Assembly: GCA_009885515.1 (NCBI GenBank)
Contig: VFKO01000245.1
Span: 1-25,187 of the forward strand
DNA length: 25,187 nucleotides
Reading direction: 5' to 3'
Source of the DNA: Rhodobiaceae bacterium
GTDB taxonomy: Bacteria; Pseudomonadota; Alphaproteobacteria; Micropepsales; Micropepsaceae
A program made the translations under genes and the position numbers. A model generated the notes under the pieces. It worked only from the letters and a program-made list of their open reading frames with translations, was not told where the DNA came from and searched no databases. Below are positions 14,681 through 22,367 of this stretch, piece by piece (the stretch's first letter is position 1; each line of letters begins with the position of its first letter).

Positions 14681-15124
14681 ATGAGCGAGAATTCGCGTGC
14701 TTTCGGACTCACAAGCGAAGTTTCGCGTGGTGTTAGCCGGATGCTGATGGATGCCGGGTGGTCGCCTTTGCTGGAGTTTACGCTGCCCAACGGCCGGCGA
14801 CTCGACGTCGCCGCAATCTCGGACAGTGGCGAAATCATTGCAGTTGAAATCAAAGTCAGTCTTGAAGATTTTCGTGGCGACGGCAAATGGGTTGAATATC
14901 TGGACTATTGCGACAGGTATTTTTTTGCGGTTCCCGATGGCTTTCCGCTCTTGGTTTTACCGGAAGAACACGGTCTGATTGTTGCCGATAAATTCGGTGC
15001 GGCAATAATTCGCGAAGCCGCGGGCGTGCCGCTGTCGCCCGCGCGCCGCAAGGCCATGCTCATCCGTTTCGCGCGAACAGCCGCCGAGCGTTACGCGCGG
15101 ATGATCGACCCCAACCGGGTGTGA
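14681..15124 (+). CDS. mmcB: MmcB-family DNA repair protein (PD-(D/E)XK nuclease-like)
   Basis: This 147-residue protein belongs to the alphaproteobacterial MmcB family, known in Caulobacter as a DNA-damage (mitomycin C) resistance factor. It has the nuclease-like core RRLDVAAIS...AVEIKVS, that is, an Asp followed by E-x-K, as in PD-(D/E)XK enzymes. I chose ATG 14681 (MSENSRAFGL) with GGTGAG 4 bases upstream. ATG 14633 in the same frame lies inside a terminator hairpin. A degraded LexA-like site, GTTC-N6-GTTG (14645-14658), precedes it, but neither the spacing nor the last base fits. It converges on regA with only 8 bases between stops. Confidence 0.85.
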   Translation: MSENSRAFGLTSEVSRGVSRMLMDAGWSPLLEFTLPNGRRLDVAAISDSGEIIAVEIKVSLEDFRGDGKWVEYLDYCDRYFFAVPDGFPLLVLPEEHGLIVADKFGAAIIREAAGVPLSPARRKAMLIRFARTAAERYARMIDPNRV

Positions 15125-15132
15125 GACTTTTG

Positions 15133-15684
15133 CTATTTTGGGGAGCGTTTGGCCAAGATGCGTTGAAGCGTGCGGCGATGCATGTTCAGGCGCCGGGCTG
15201 TCTCGGATACGTTTTGCCCGCAGAGCTCATACACGCGTTGTATGTGTTCCCAGCGGACGCGGTCTGCAGACATTGGGTTGTCGGGCGGCGCCGGCTTGGA
15301 CCTGGGGTGGGCAAGCAATGCGGCCGCCACGTCGTCGGCGTCAGCAGGTTTGGATAGATAATCGACGGCGCCGTGCTTTACGGCGGCAACGGCAGTCGCG
15401 ATATTTCCATAGCCTGTGAGGATGACGACACGGGCGTCAGGTCTGGTTTGATGAATGACGTCGACGACGTCGAGGCCATTGCCGGATTGACCCAGTCTCA
15501 GGTCGACAACGGCAAAGGCGGGGGGCGTGCGCCGCGACAAGGCGATGGCTTCGTCGGCCGTTTCAGCGGCGGTGACCAAGAACCCTCGCGCTTCCATGGC
15601 GCGTGCCAAGCGCAGCCGGAATGGTCCATCGTCATCCACGATCAAAAGTGTTTTGTCGGGCAATCCTTCGGCAGACAGGGCCAC
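15133..15684 (-). CDS. regA: RegA/ActR/PrrA redox response regulator
   Basis: This 183-residue regulator pairs with RegB to control respiration, photosynthesis, and nitrogen or carbon fixation genes by redox state. The receiver domain has the acidic cluster DDD (17-19), phospho-acceptor Asp61 in VVDLRLG, the switch Thr in LTGYG, and Lys in SKP. The C-terminal Fis-type helix-turn-helix (VSETARRLNMHRRTLQRIL) is nearly invariant in this family. The linker is short and has the typical proline-rich PAPPDNP. Start GTG 15684 has GAGGT about 8 bases upstream. It lies 77 bases after regB on the same strand and is presumably co-transcribed. Identification is very secure; actR and prrA are synonyms. Confidence 0.95.
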   Translation of the reverse strand: MALSAEGLPDKTLLIVDDDGPFRLRLARAMEARGFLVTAAETADEAIALSRRTPPAFAVVDLRLGQSGNGLDVVDVIHQTRPDARVVILTGYGNIATAVAAVKHGAVDYLSKPADADDVAAALLAHPRSKPAPPDNPMSADRVRWEHIQRVYELCGQNVSETARRLNMHRRTLQRILAKRSPK

Positions 15685-15761
15685 GGGTGGTTACCTCAAA
15701 TGGGTCAAAATGCGGTTTTGCTGCATATATAGAGAGGATTGACGCCGCATGCTAGCATTCC

Positions 15762-17030
15762 TCATACGCGTGAGTTTGAGGGGTTTTCCAGACTCTTGCG
15801 CGGAATGTTCAAGCGAATGCGAGCGCCAGAACCCGGGTGGTTACCAAACGACATTTGGCTGCCGATGCGCTCAAGCAGAGTTTTGGCGATAAAAAAGCCC
15901 AATCCCATGCCGGCATGCCCTTCGGCGTGGGTGGTGGAGTTGGCGTTGGCCGGGCGTGGCGCATCGATTCCGGAGCGCGAAGTCACGTAAGGCTCGCCCA
16001 GCCGCACCAATATTTCCTGATCAAAGCCGGTGCCATCGTCGATGATGGTCAGCACAATTGTCTCGTGGTCCCACTGAGCATCGATATCGACTTTGGTCTG
16101 AGCAAAATCAACGGCGTTTTCAATAAGATTTCCCAAGCCATGCACCACTTCCGGGGTCCTCATGACGGTTAATTGTCCCGGAGTGCGGATGTCTACATTG
16201 ATGTCGATGCCAAAGCCGCGATGGGGTTCGGCAATTTCGTCGATGAGGGCAGCCAAGGGCAGGCGTTTTGCAATTGTATCTTCAGCGGTGTCTTGTTGGG
16301 AGAGTTGCGAAAGGATTTGCCGGCATCTCTCGGCCTGGCTGCGCAACAGACGAACGTCATCGATCCATTTGCTGGACGCGCCCATGTCGCGTTCGAGCTC
16401 ACGCGAGACAATGGCGATCGTACCCAGGGGCGTGCCGAGTTCGTGCGCGGCGGCTGCGGCAAGGGCACCCAGGTCGGACAGGCGCTGTTCCCGGGCGAGT
16501 GCGGATTGAGTAGCCGCCAGGGCGGCATGCATGCGGCGGGCCTCGTCAGCGGTTCGCCATGCATATATCAGACAAAAGCCGATGCCGAGTGTGAGGGAAA
16601 TCCAGTTGCCGGCAACATAGAGTGGCGGCAGTAAAAGCGGGTCTTGGGGGTCCCAGGGAAGGGGCCAGTGCAAAAAGGAAATGACCGAGATGCTGCCGAA
16701 GGCCAGCATCGCAAGGGCGAGTGTTGCGCCTAGGCTGAGGTTGCTTGCAGATATGACAACGGGCGCCAAATAGAGAAGAGCGAAGGGGTTTTGTATTCCG
16801 CCGGTCAGAGCCAACATCGAGGTCAGTTGACAAATGTCGAAGGCAAGATGGGTTGCAGCCTCGCGTTCGTTGAGCATGTGAATGTTGGGGTAGGTGGCGA
16901 ACAGCGTTGCATTGAAGGCAATAGCGACAGCAATAACAGCCAGACATTGACCGATCGGCATTTGGTATTTCAGGCCGAAGAACACGATCACGATCGCAAC
17001 GATTTGACCGATAATTCCCAGAGACCGCAC
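15762..17030 (-). CDS. regB: RegB/ActS/PrrB redox sensor histidine kinase
   Basis: This is a membrane sensor kinase partnering RegA. About six membrane helices occupy residues 1-155, including the quinone-binding loop GGIQNPF (77-83). The H-box is AAAAAHELGTPLGTI with His196. The redox-active cysteine of the family is present as Cys236 in ERCRQIL. ATP-binding motifs are GNLIENAVDFAQ, DDGTGFD and GMGLGFFIAKTLL. GTG 17030 is the first standard start, yet it seems too late. The same frame stays open upstream to 17207 and encodes VRLRTLLS immediately before it, resembling the family's usual N-terminal region. No ATG, GTG or TTG occurs there, and GTG 17030 lacks a ribosome site. The true start may be non-standard (an ATT at 17151-17153) or hidden by a frameshift. 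Confidence 0.9.
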   Translation of the reverse strand: MRSLGIIGQIVAIVIVFFGLKYQMPIGQCLAVIAVAIAFNATLFATYPNIHMLNEREAATHLAFDICQLTSMLALTGGIQNPFALLYLAPVVISASNLSLGATLALAMLAFGSISVISFLHWPLPWDPQDPLLLPPLYVAGNWISLTLGIGFCLIYAWRTADEARRMHAALAATQSALAREQRLSDLGALAAAAAHELGTPLGTIAIVSRELERDMGASSKWIDDVRLLRSQAERCRQILSQLSQQDTAEDTIAKRLPLAALIDEIAEPHRGFGIDINVDIRTPGQLTVMRTPEVVHGLGNLIENAVDFAQTKVDIDAQWDHETIVLTIIDDGTGFDQEILVRLGEPYVTSRSGIDAPRPANANSTTHAEGHAGMGLGFFIAKTLLERIGSQMSFGNHPGSGARIRLNIPRKSLENPSNSRV

Positions 17031-17164
17031 GGATAAAAGTGTGCGAAGGCGAACGCCCGACCCGACGCTTTCGCCGATTGCTGCAAAGAAGTTCGCTGGG
17101 AGAGCCGTGGAGTCCCTACGGCCCGCGGCGATGTCCGGATTGCTATTTAAAATGAGATCGGAGA

Positions 17165-17761
17165 CTATTTGGAGCCTGCCTTCTTCTTCATCAAAAGCGC
17201 TACGGTGTCACTCCAACCGCTTCGCTGAGCGATCTCAAGCGACGTTGCGCCGGACATATCTGTTTCATCCAAATCCGCGCCACGTTCAACCAGCAATTTG
17301 ACAACAGCGTTGTGGTGCGCGCGTGCGGCCTTGATGAGCGCGGTTTCGCGAAGGGATCCTGGCTCGTTCACGTCGGCTTTGTGATCAAGCAAATAGTGTG
17401 CAATTTCGAATTCGCCGTTGGCGGCAGCCAAGGTTAAGGCCGTCGTTTCGTCTCTGCTTTTTTTGTCGGGCCTTGCGTCGTTTTCAATAAGAATTTTTAC
17501 GATGTCCAGACTCGAGACGACAACGGCTAGTACAATCACTGGCGTGCCGTCGGCAGCTTGGGCATTGGCAGAGGAGCCTGCGAGCAAGGCCGCAGTGGTA
17601 TCGGTAAGCGATCCTTTGCGTACGGCAGTAGCGAGCGGATCGTCGGCGAACAGGTCTGGAAACTTTGCCTGCGATGCCGGTGTGGCCAGCAAAAAGAGGG
17701 CCGCGAGCAAGACAACTCGCCAACGAATTGGCGTTGCGGCATGTGTACGCTCTACCAACAT
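17165..17761 (-). CDS. Exported ankyrin-repeat protein
   Basis: This 198-residue protein has a Sec signal peptide. A basic stretch near residues 5-15 is followed by a hydrophobic core (VVLLAALFLLATPAS), with likely cleavage after ASQA near residue 32. The rest is about four ankyrin repeats (roughly 45-190), with consensus pieces such as TALTLAAANGEFEIAHYLL and TALIKAARAHHNAVVKLLVERGAD. These repeats mediate protein contacts, so a periplasmic adaptor role is likely, but the partner is unknown. It is the first gene of a minus-strand group ankyrin-regB-regA and ends about 135 bases before the regB GTG. Its stop overlaps the upstream-extended RegB frame. The ribosome site is weak. Confidence 0.85.
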   Translation of the reverse strand: MLVERTHAATPIRWRVVLLAALFLLATPASQAKFPDLFADDPLATAVRKGSLTDTTAALLAGSSANAQAADGTPVIVLAVVVSSLDIVKILIENDARPDKKSRDETTALTLAAANGEFEIAHYLLDHKADVNEPGSLRETALIKAARAHHNAVVKLLVERGADLDETDMSGATSLEIAQRSGWSDTVALLMKKKAGSK

Positions 17762-17831
17762 GACTTTATTTCACCCATCCAAAGAAGATACGCAGCGCCA
17801 TGATAGCAGCCATTTCCTCCGTCTTGAACTA

Positions 17832-17868
17832 GCTGAATCACGACTTTTTAACACTTCCTCGATTCAGC
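17832..17868. promoter_or_regulatory. Inverted repeat GCTGAATC/GATTCAGC in divergent promoter region
   Basis: Perfect 8-base arms (17832-17839 and 17861-17868) are separated by 21 bases, in the 166-base gap between the ankyrin gene and the penicillin-binding protein. Each arm contains a GANTC site, the target of the cell-cycle methylase CcrM. The spacing, 29 bases centre to centre (close to three helix turns), would suit two DNA-bound dimers. The sites could equally be unrelated. Confidence 0.45.
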
Positions 17869-17927
17869 GGCTGTTAAGGCCGATTCTCTAGAACTAGGGG
17901 CCCGATTAGAAGGAATTTCTTGAGCGT

Positions 17928-19901
17928 ATGAGTAGCGATGGCAATGGCAAGGGGCGGACCGGGTCACGCACTTCCACCCGGAAGGCGCGCCAGGACAGCG
18001 TTGCCGATGCGCCTGCGAGCAGTGTGTGGTGGCGATTTATCTATGGGTTCACGATCTGCACGATCTGGGGCGTCATCGGCGTTGCCGGAATGCTTGCTTA
18101 TTTTGCGTCAGATTTGCCTTCAACCGAGGGGCTTGCCCGGCAGGAGCGCACACAATCTGTAACGCTGGTCGATGCCGGCGGGCGCGTCATTGCCCGGCGC
18201 GGCATAGATGGCGGGGTGCTGGTGACGCTCAAGGACTTGCCTGAGCATGTTGCCCAAGCCGTGATCGCCAGTGAAGACCGGCGTTTCTATTCTCATTATG
18301 GAATGGATGCATGGGGCTTGGCACGTGCGGCGTGGGTGAACGTGCAAGCGGGCCGCATTGTTCAAGGCGGCTCTACAATTTCACAGCAGCTCGCCAAGAA
18401 TCTTTTTCTAAAGCCCGAGCGGACATTTACCCGTAAGGTGCAGGAAGCGCTTCTGGCGTTCTATTTGGAGGCGTCGTTTTCGAAAGACGAAATTCTGGCG
18501 CTGTATCTGAACCGAGTGTATTTCGGGGCAGGCGCCTATGGCGTGGACGCGGCGTCCCGACGTTATTTCAACAAGCCTGCGTCGCGATTAAGCTTGGTCG
18601 AATCAGCCATTCTTGCAGGGCTCCTCAAAGCGCCCTCACGCTATTCACCGATGAACGGACACGAGATTGCCCAAGGCCGGGCGGCGATTGTGCTTCAGGC
18701 GATGGTTGAAACCGGATTTATCAACGCGGCCGTACGTGATGAGGCGTTGCGTACGCAACCGAAGTTCGCCACGGGCCCGGCCGTTCAGGGCAATCAGTAT
18801 TTTACCGACTGGGTGATGGAGCAACTGCCTGAACTAGCGGGGCATGGAAAATCGGATCTCATTGTCGAGACAACGCTCGACGTCAGCATGCAGCGCGCGG
18901 CAGAAGATGCGGTAGTCAAGATCATAGACGCCAAGGGTCCGGCCCACATCCAAGGCGCGTTGATGGCGATGAGCACTGATGGGGCGGTTCGCGCTATGGT
19001 GGGGGGGCGGTCCTATGCGGCCTCTGTGTTTAACCGTGCCACACAGGCCAGGCGGCAACCGGGGTCCGCCTTCAAGCCGTTCGTGTACCTGGCGGCGCTG
19101 GAAGCGGGATTGTCGCCGTCGTCGCGTGTTGTCGATGCGCCGGTGACCTATCGGGGGTGGACGCCAGAGAATTTCTCCCAAAGCCATGAGGGTGAGATGT
19201 CTTTGACCCAGGCGCTTTCAACGTCGGTGAATACGATTGCCGTTCAGTTGTGTCTGGAACTAGGCCCGGAGTCGGTTGTAGCAAGCGCGCGGCGCATGGG
19301 CATTACGTCCGACCTCGCGGCGGTGCCTTCATTGGCGCTTGGCACATCAGAAGTGACGTTGTCTGAGCTCGTTGGGGCCTATGTGCCTTTTGCGACGGGT
19401 GGGAGAGGCGCAATCGCTCATGGCATCAAACGCGTGCGGACGATCGACGGCGAGGTGCTGTACGAGCGGCGGGGATCAGGTTTGGGCAGATTGATTTCTG
19501 CGGAGCATGCGGGCGCCATGAATCGCATGCTCGTTGACGCCGTGCGAAATGGTACCGGCAAGGCCGCCATGCTCAATGGCCGGGCCATGGCCGGAAAGAC
19601 AGGTACGTCGCAAGAGTTCAAGGATGCCTGGTTCGTGGGCTACACGCGTCAGCTCGTTGCCGGGGTTTGGCTGGGCAACGATGAAGGGGTTCCGATGAGC
19701 AAGAACATCACCGGGGGCACATTGCCGGCGCAGATATGGAAATCATTCATGGAGCGAGCGGCCGCAGGCCAGCCGGTGCTGGCGCTGCCGGGGACCGATG
19801 TGATTGACCGATCCGCCGAGGCGAATGAAGCGGCCAGCGACTTTGATGAAGTCTTGGCAGAGTTGTTCAAGGGCAACCCTGAAGCCGACGGCCAAAACTA
19901 A
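17928..19901 (+). CDS. Class A penicillin-binding protein (transglycosylase/transpeptidase)
   Basis: This 657-residue bifunctional cell-wall enzyme polymerises and cross-links peptidoglycan. A basic cytoplasmic tail is followed by one membrane helix (about 36-60). The GT51 domain has catalytic Glu116 in SEDRRFYSHYG and GGSTISQQLAKNLF (148-160). The transpeptidase domain has the active-site S380-x-x-K383 (GSAFKPF), S433-V-N435 and K557-T-G-T560. It is shorter than PBP1A proteins with an OB insert (about 800 residues) and resembles the compact 1A/2A type. ATG 17928 lies 12 bases after AGAAGGAA. Its stop overlaps that of the convergent metalloprotease gene within CTAA. Confidence 0.93.
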   Translation: MSSDGNGKGRTGSRTSTRKARQDSVADAPASSVWWRFIYGFTICTIWGVIGVAGMLAYFASDLPSTEGLARQERTQSVTLVDAGGRVIARRGIDGGVLVTLKDLPEHVAQAVIASEDRRFYSHYGMDAWGLARAAWVNVQAGRIVQGGSTISQQLAKNLFLKPERTFTRKVQEALLAFYLEASFSKDEILALYLNRVYFGAGAYGVDAASRRYFNKPASRLSLVESAILAGLLKAPSRYSPMNGHEIAQGRAAIVLQAMVETGFINAAVRDEALRTQPKFATGPAVQGNQYFTDWVMEQLPELAGHGKSDLIVETTLDVSMQRAAEDAVVKIIDAKGPAHIQGALMAMSTDGAVRAMVGGRSYAASVFNRATQARRQPGSAFKPFVYLAALEAGLSPSSRVVDAPVTYRGWTPENFSQSHEGEMSLTQALSTSVNTIAVQLCLELGPESVVASARRMGITSDLAAVPSLALGTSEVTLSELVGAYVPFATGGRGAIAHGIKRVRTIDGEVLYERRGSGLGRLISAEHAGAMNRMLVDAVRNGTGKAAMLNGRAMAGKTGTSQEFKDAWFVGYTRQLVAGVWLGNDEGVPMSKNITGGTLPAQIWKSFMERAAAGQPVLALPGTDVIDRSAEANEAASDFDEVLAELFKGNPEADGQN

Positions 19902-20653
19902 GCTGCTTTAGATGAGATCCCGTCGGGACGTACTGCGGAATAGCGGTGCAGTTCAGTGCCGTTCAATCGCAGCCATTCTTGAGCCGTGGCTGCTTCCTCT
20001 GGTCCGGTCAACCGTTCCACCAGGCGCCAAAAGCGGCGTCCATGGTTCATTTCCTTCAGGTGGGCTACTTCGTGCGCGCAGACATAGTTCAGCACGGAGC
20101 TCGGGGCCATGATCAAACGCCACGACAGTGAGATTGCACCGCTTGTCGAACATGATCCCCAGCGGCTGGCGGTGTCGCGCACTGTGATGCGGGTTGCCGT
20201 GACGCCGAGTTCAGCCATCAGAGCATTCACACGGCGGATGATTTGGGTGCGGGCCTGTTTCTTTAACCAATCTTCCACGCGGCGCGGGGTGTGTTCGCGC
20301 TGGCCCGCTACCCGAATGGTGGGCCGTTCCGACTCAGTGTCGAGCCAAACGGCTCCACGCTGTTCGGAGCTGAGGCGGATGACATGGCGCGTGCCCTTAA
20401 AGAGCAATGTATCGCCGGGATGGAAATGGATGCGTTGCGGAACGCGGGATAGATGGTCTGCGATCCAGACGCCTTCTTGTCTTGCGAAGTCCAGGGCTCT
20501 GGGCACGGATCGCTGGCTGGGTGCGATGACGGCCACTTCGCCCGTAGACGGATGAACCTTGACGATCACGCGGCGGGCACGGGGGTTCAAGCGCACTTTG
20601 ACCGGGACCGACTTGCCGCCAATCCTCAGTGTACTATTTTGCGCATGTGCCAC
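19898..20653 (-). CDS. YgjP-type (M48-like, DUF45) metallopeptidase
   Basis: This is a 251-residue soluble protein with the zinc-protease motif HEVAH (His194, Glu195, His198 in this numbering) and a third ligand His204 in NHGRRFW. An upstream SRWGSCSTSGAISLSWRLIMAP segment is diagnostic for the YgjP/SprT-like family. The N-terminal half is a beta-rich region of unknown role. Two GTG starts are possible. GTG 20653 has GAGGGGTGA about 7-10 bases upstream and is preferred. GTG 20695 adds 14 residues and leaves only 25 bases to the divergent VOC gene. Substrates of this family are poorly known. The stop overlaps that of the penicillin-binding protein gene. Confidence 0.88.
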   Translation of the reverse strand: MAHAQNSTLRIGGKSVPVKVRLNPRARRVIVKVHPSTGEVAVIAPSQRSVPRALDFARQEGVWIADHLSRVPQRIHFHPGDTLLFKGTRHVIRLSSEQRGAVWLDTESERPTIRVAGQREHTPRRVEDWLKKQARTQIIRRVNALMAELGVTATRITVRDTASRWGSCSTSGAISLSWRLIMAPSSVLNYVCAHEVAHLKEMNHGRRFWRLVERLTGPEEAATAQEWLRLNGTELHRYSAVRPDGISSKAA

Positions 20654-20720
20654 TTCGTTGTCACCCCTCGCTCTAACTTCGCCCCTCGCCTCCACTGTCC
20701 GATTGCTTTAGTTTCAGGAG

Positions 20721-21146
20721 ATGAGCGAGCGACCACGATTTCATTTGGCCTTTCCCGTTCACGACCTGGACAAAGCGCGCGCCTTTTACGGCGGTGTGCT
20801 CGGTTGTCCGGAGGGACGATCAGCACCTGATTGGGTCGATTTCGACTTCTTCGGGCACCAAATCGTTGCTCATCTGAGCCTGAACAGGGGGGCATGGGAA
20901 GGGGCAAACGAGGTTGACGGAGACCGTGTGCCGGTCCGCCATTTTGGAGTCATTGTAACCCCTTGTAAATTCAGAGAAATTTCTGAAAACCTCACTGCAA
21001 AAAAAATAGTATTTATTATTGAACCGCACACCCGCTTTTCTGGACAGGCCGGAGAGCAATTAACGATGTTTTTCAGTGACCCATCTGGCAATGCGCTGGA
21101 ATTCAAAGCGTTCTCTGATGAACGCATGATTTTTGCAACAGAATAA
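20721..21146 (+). CDS. VOC (glyoxalase/dioxygenase superfamily) protein
   Basis: This 141-residue protein has the paired beta-alpha-beta-beta-beta modules of the vicinal-oxygen-chelate superfamily. Likely metal ligands are His8 (RFHLAFPV), His74 (RHFGVIV) and Glu127 (GNALEFKAF), a 2-His/1-Glu set. The segment FFSDPSGNALEFK is typical. CAGGAG directly precedes ATG 20721. Reaction and substrate cannot be assigned. A stretch of about 80 bases (20945-21025, coding roughly residues 76-101) is much richer in A and T than its surroundings, with an A8 run at 20999-21006, so local divergence or an A-run sequencing problem is possible. Confidence 0.88.
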   Translation: MSERPRFHLAFPVHDLDKARAFYGGVLGCPEGRSAPDWVDFDFFGHQIVAHLSLNRGAWEGANEVDGDRVPVRHFGVIVTPCKFREISENLTAKKIVFIIEPHTRFSGQAGEQLTMFFSDPSGNALEFKAFSDERMIFATE

Positions 21147-21161
21147 CGCTCGCAGGGCTCG

Positions 21162-21176
21162 TTAACGGCGCGTTAA
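21162..21176. other. TTAA-rich inverted repeat between convergent genes
   Basis: TTAACG-GCG-CGTTAA is a perfect 6-base stem in the 32-base gap between the VOC and HAD stops. It also reads as TTAA-N7-TTAA, the CtrA consensus, and another TTAA follows at 21179. Between two convergent genes a promoter role is unlikely. It may be a weak bidirectional hairpin. Confidence 0.35.
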
Positions 21177-21178
21177 GG

Positions 21179-21808
21179 TTAACGCAAACTCAGCTTCAGC
21201 AACGCTTCGAGTGTATTCAGAGCAGGCGATGAGTCGCCAACTTTGATGGTGGTCATGCCCAGGTCGCGCGCTGGTTTCAAATTGATCCCAAGATCATCAA
21301 GATAGATGCTGCGAGCCGGTTCAACGGCAAGTTCGGTGAGCATCATTGTGTAAATGCGCGGGTCCGGCTTGCGGATGCCTAGCTTCGAAGACTCTATCAC
21401 GTGTTGGAACAGCGACATGGCTTCATCAACTTCAGGGTTCCGCCATGCACTGGCGGTCTGATCGGACTTGACGTTGTTGGTGATGCAGCCCGTCTTGAAG
21501 CGTTTTGATATCCGGCGCAGAGCTTCGAGCATTTCTGGTCTGACGGCCCCCTGAAGACAGGCTAAAACTTCGCGGCCCTGGAGTGTTATCCCCACAGCAT
21601 GCGCCTCTTGGGCAAAGGCGGTGTCGAACTGGGCCGGGCTGATCTCGGAGCGTTCAAACCGCGCCCAGGCATTCTCGTGGTGGTTGGTGGCATTGATTCG
21701 CCTAATTGTGTCTTTGGCAATGTGGCGCCCGGCTTCAAGCCTGTTGAAAGCCTCAAAGGGGCTCTGGGTAATCACACCGCCGAAATCAAAGATCACCGCT
21801 TCAAACAT
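21179..21808 (-). CDS. HAD-family hydrolase (subfamily IA, ACAD10/epoxide-hydrolase-N-like)
   Basis: This 209-residue cytosolic phosphatase-like protein has motif I FDFGGVITQSP with nucleophile Asp8, motif II TNN, Lys in LGIRKPDPRIY (motif III) and DD in IYLDDLGINLKPA (motif IV). The usual second Asp of motif I (the general acid) is Gly, as in YihX-like members, so activity may be altered but is not excluded. ATG 21808 has a perfect GGGAGG 6 bases upstream, so the 41-codon upstream extension is rejected. The substrate is probably a small phosphorylated metabolite. It is divergent from sdhC. Confidence 0.88.
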   Translation of the reverse strand: MFEAVIFDFGGVITQSPFEAFNRLEAGRHIAKDTIRRINATNHHENAWARFERSEISPAQFDTAFAQEAHAVGITLQGREVLACLQGAVRPEMLEALRRISKRFKTGCITNNVKSDQTASAWRNPEVDEAMSLFQHVIESSKLGIRKPDPRIYTMMLTELAVEPARSIYLDDLGINLKPARDLGMTTIKVGDSSPALNTLEALLKLSLR

Positions 21809-21831
21809 TGCATCCTCCCGACAAGCATGGG

Positions 21832-21861
21832 CTGACAAGCCCGGGTCTGAATGACTACAAT
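21832..21861 (+). promoter_or_regulatory. Candidate sdhC promoter
   Basis: CTGACA (21832-21837), 18 bases, TACAAT (21856-21861) resembles a sigma-70 promoter in the HAD-sdhC gap. It would give a leader of about 80 bases containing a hairpin CGCAGC-N7-GCTGCG (21902-21920). No other good promoter is visible for the sdh genes. Confidence 0.4.
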
Positions 21862-21947
21862 GGCTTGCAGGCGCAAGAGGCTTGTGAAAGTTTGGACCGT
21901 TCGCAGCTTCTTGTGCTGCGTACACCGTCATTCAAGGATTTGACTCC

Positions 21948-22367
21948 ATGCCAGAGGCCCGAACAAGCGGGCGGCCTTCTTCACGGCCGCTTTCTCCGCA
22001 TCTGCAGATTTACCGGTGGCCGATCACGATGGGGACTTCCATCCTGCACAGGATCACGGGGGTTGGACTGGCTTTTGGCACCCTGTTGCTCGCCTGGTGG
22101 CTAGTGGCGGCGTCAATGGGACCCGACGCCTACGCGGACTTTGAAAGCGTGGCCTTTGGCTGGTTTGGACGGTTGGTCCTTTTCGGGTTCACGCTGGCTC
22201 TCGTCTTTCATGCGTTCAATGGTGTGCGCCATCTTTTTTGGGATGCGGGCTACGGATTTAAAACGGCAAGCGCAAATGTGTCGGGGCTTGCCGTGTACGC
22301 GCTGACGCTGGTTGCGACCATCGTGATCTGGGTGATGGCCTATCAGGGTATGGGGACATGGCAATGA
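21948..22367 (+). CDS. sdhC: Succinate dehydrogenase cytochrome b556 subunit
   Basis: This 139-residue membrane anchor of complex II holds haem b and forms the ubiquinone site with SdhD. The family signature RPLSPHLQIYRWPITM is followed by SILHRITG, whose Ser and Arg line the quinone pocket. Three membrane helices lie at about 36-55, 73-93 and 112-133. The haem-binding His is in HAFNGVRHLFWD. ATG 21948 has CAAGGA 9 bases upstream. sdhD overlaps its end, and sdhA follows, forming one operon. Confidence 0.95.
   Translation: MPEARTSGRPSSRPLSPHLQIYRWPITMGTSILHRITGVGLAFGTLLLAWWLVAASMGPDAYADFESVAFGWFGRLVLFGFTLALVFHAFNGVRHLFWDAGYGFKTASANVSGLAVYALTLVATIVIWVMAYQGMGTWQ

Noticed and set aside
21809..21931. 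41-codon N-terminal extension of the HAD gene
   Set aside because: ATG 21808 has an ideal GGGAGG, and the HAD fold begins immediately after it.
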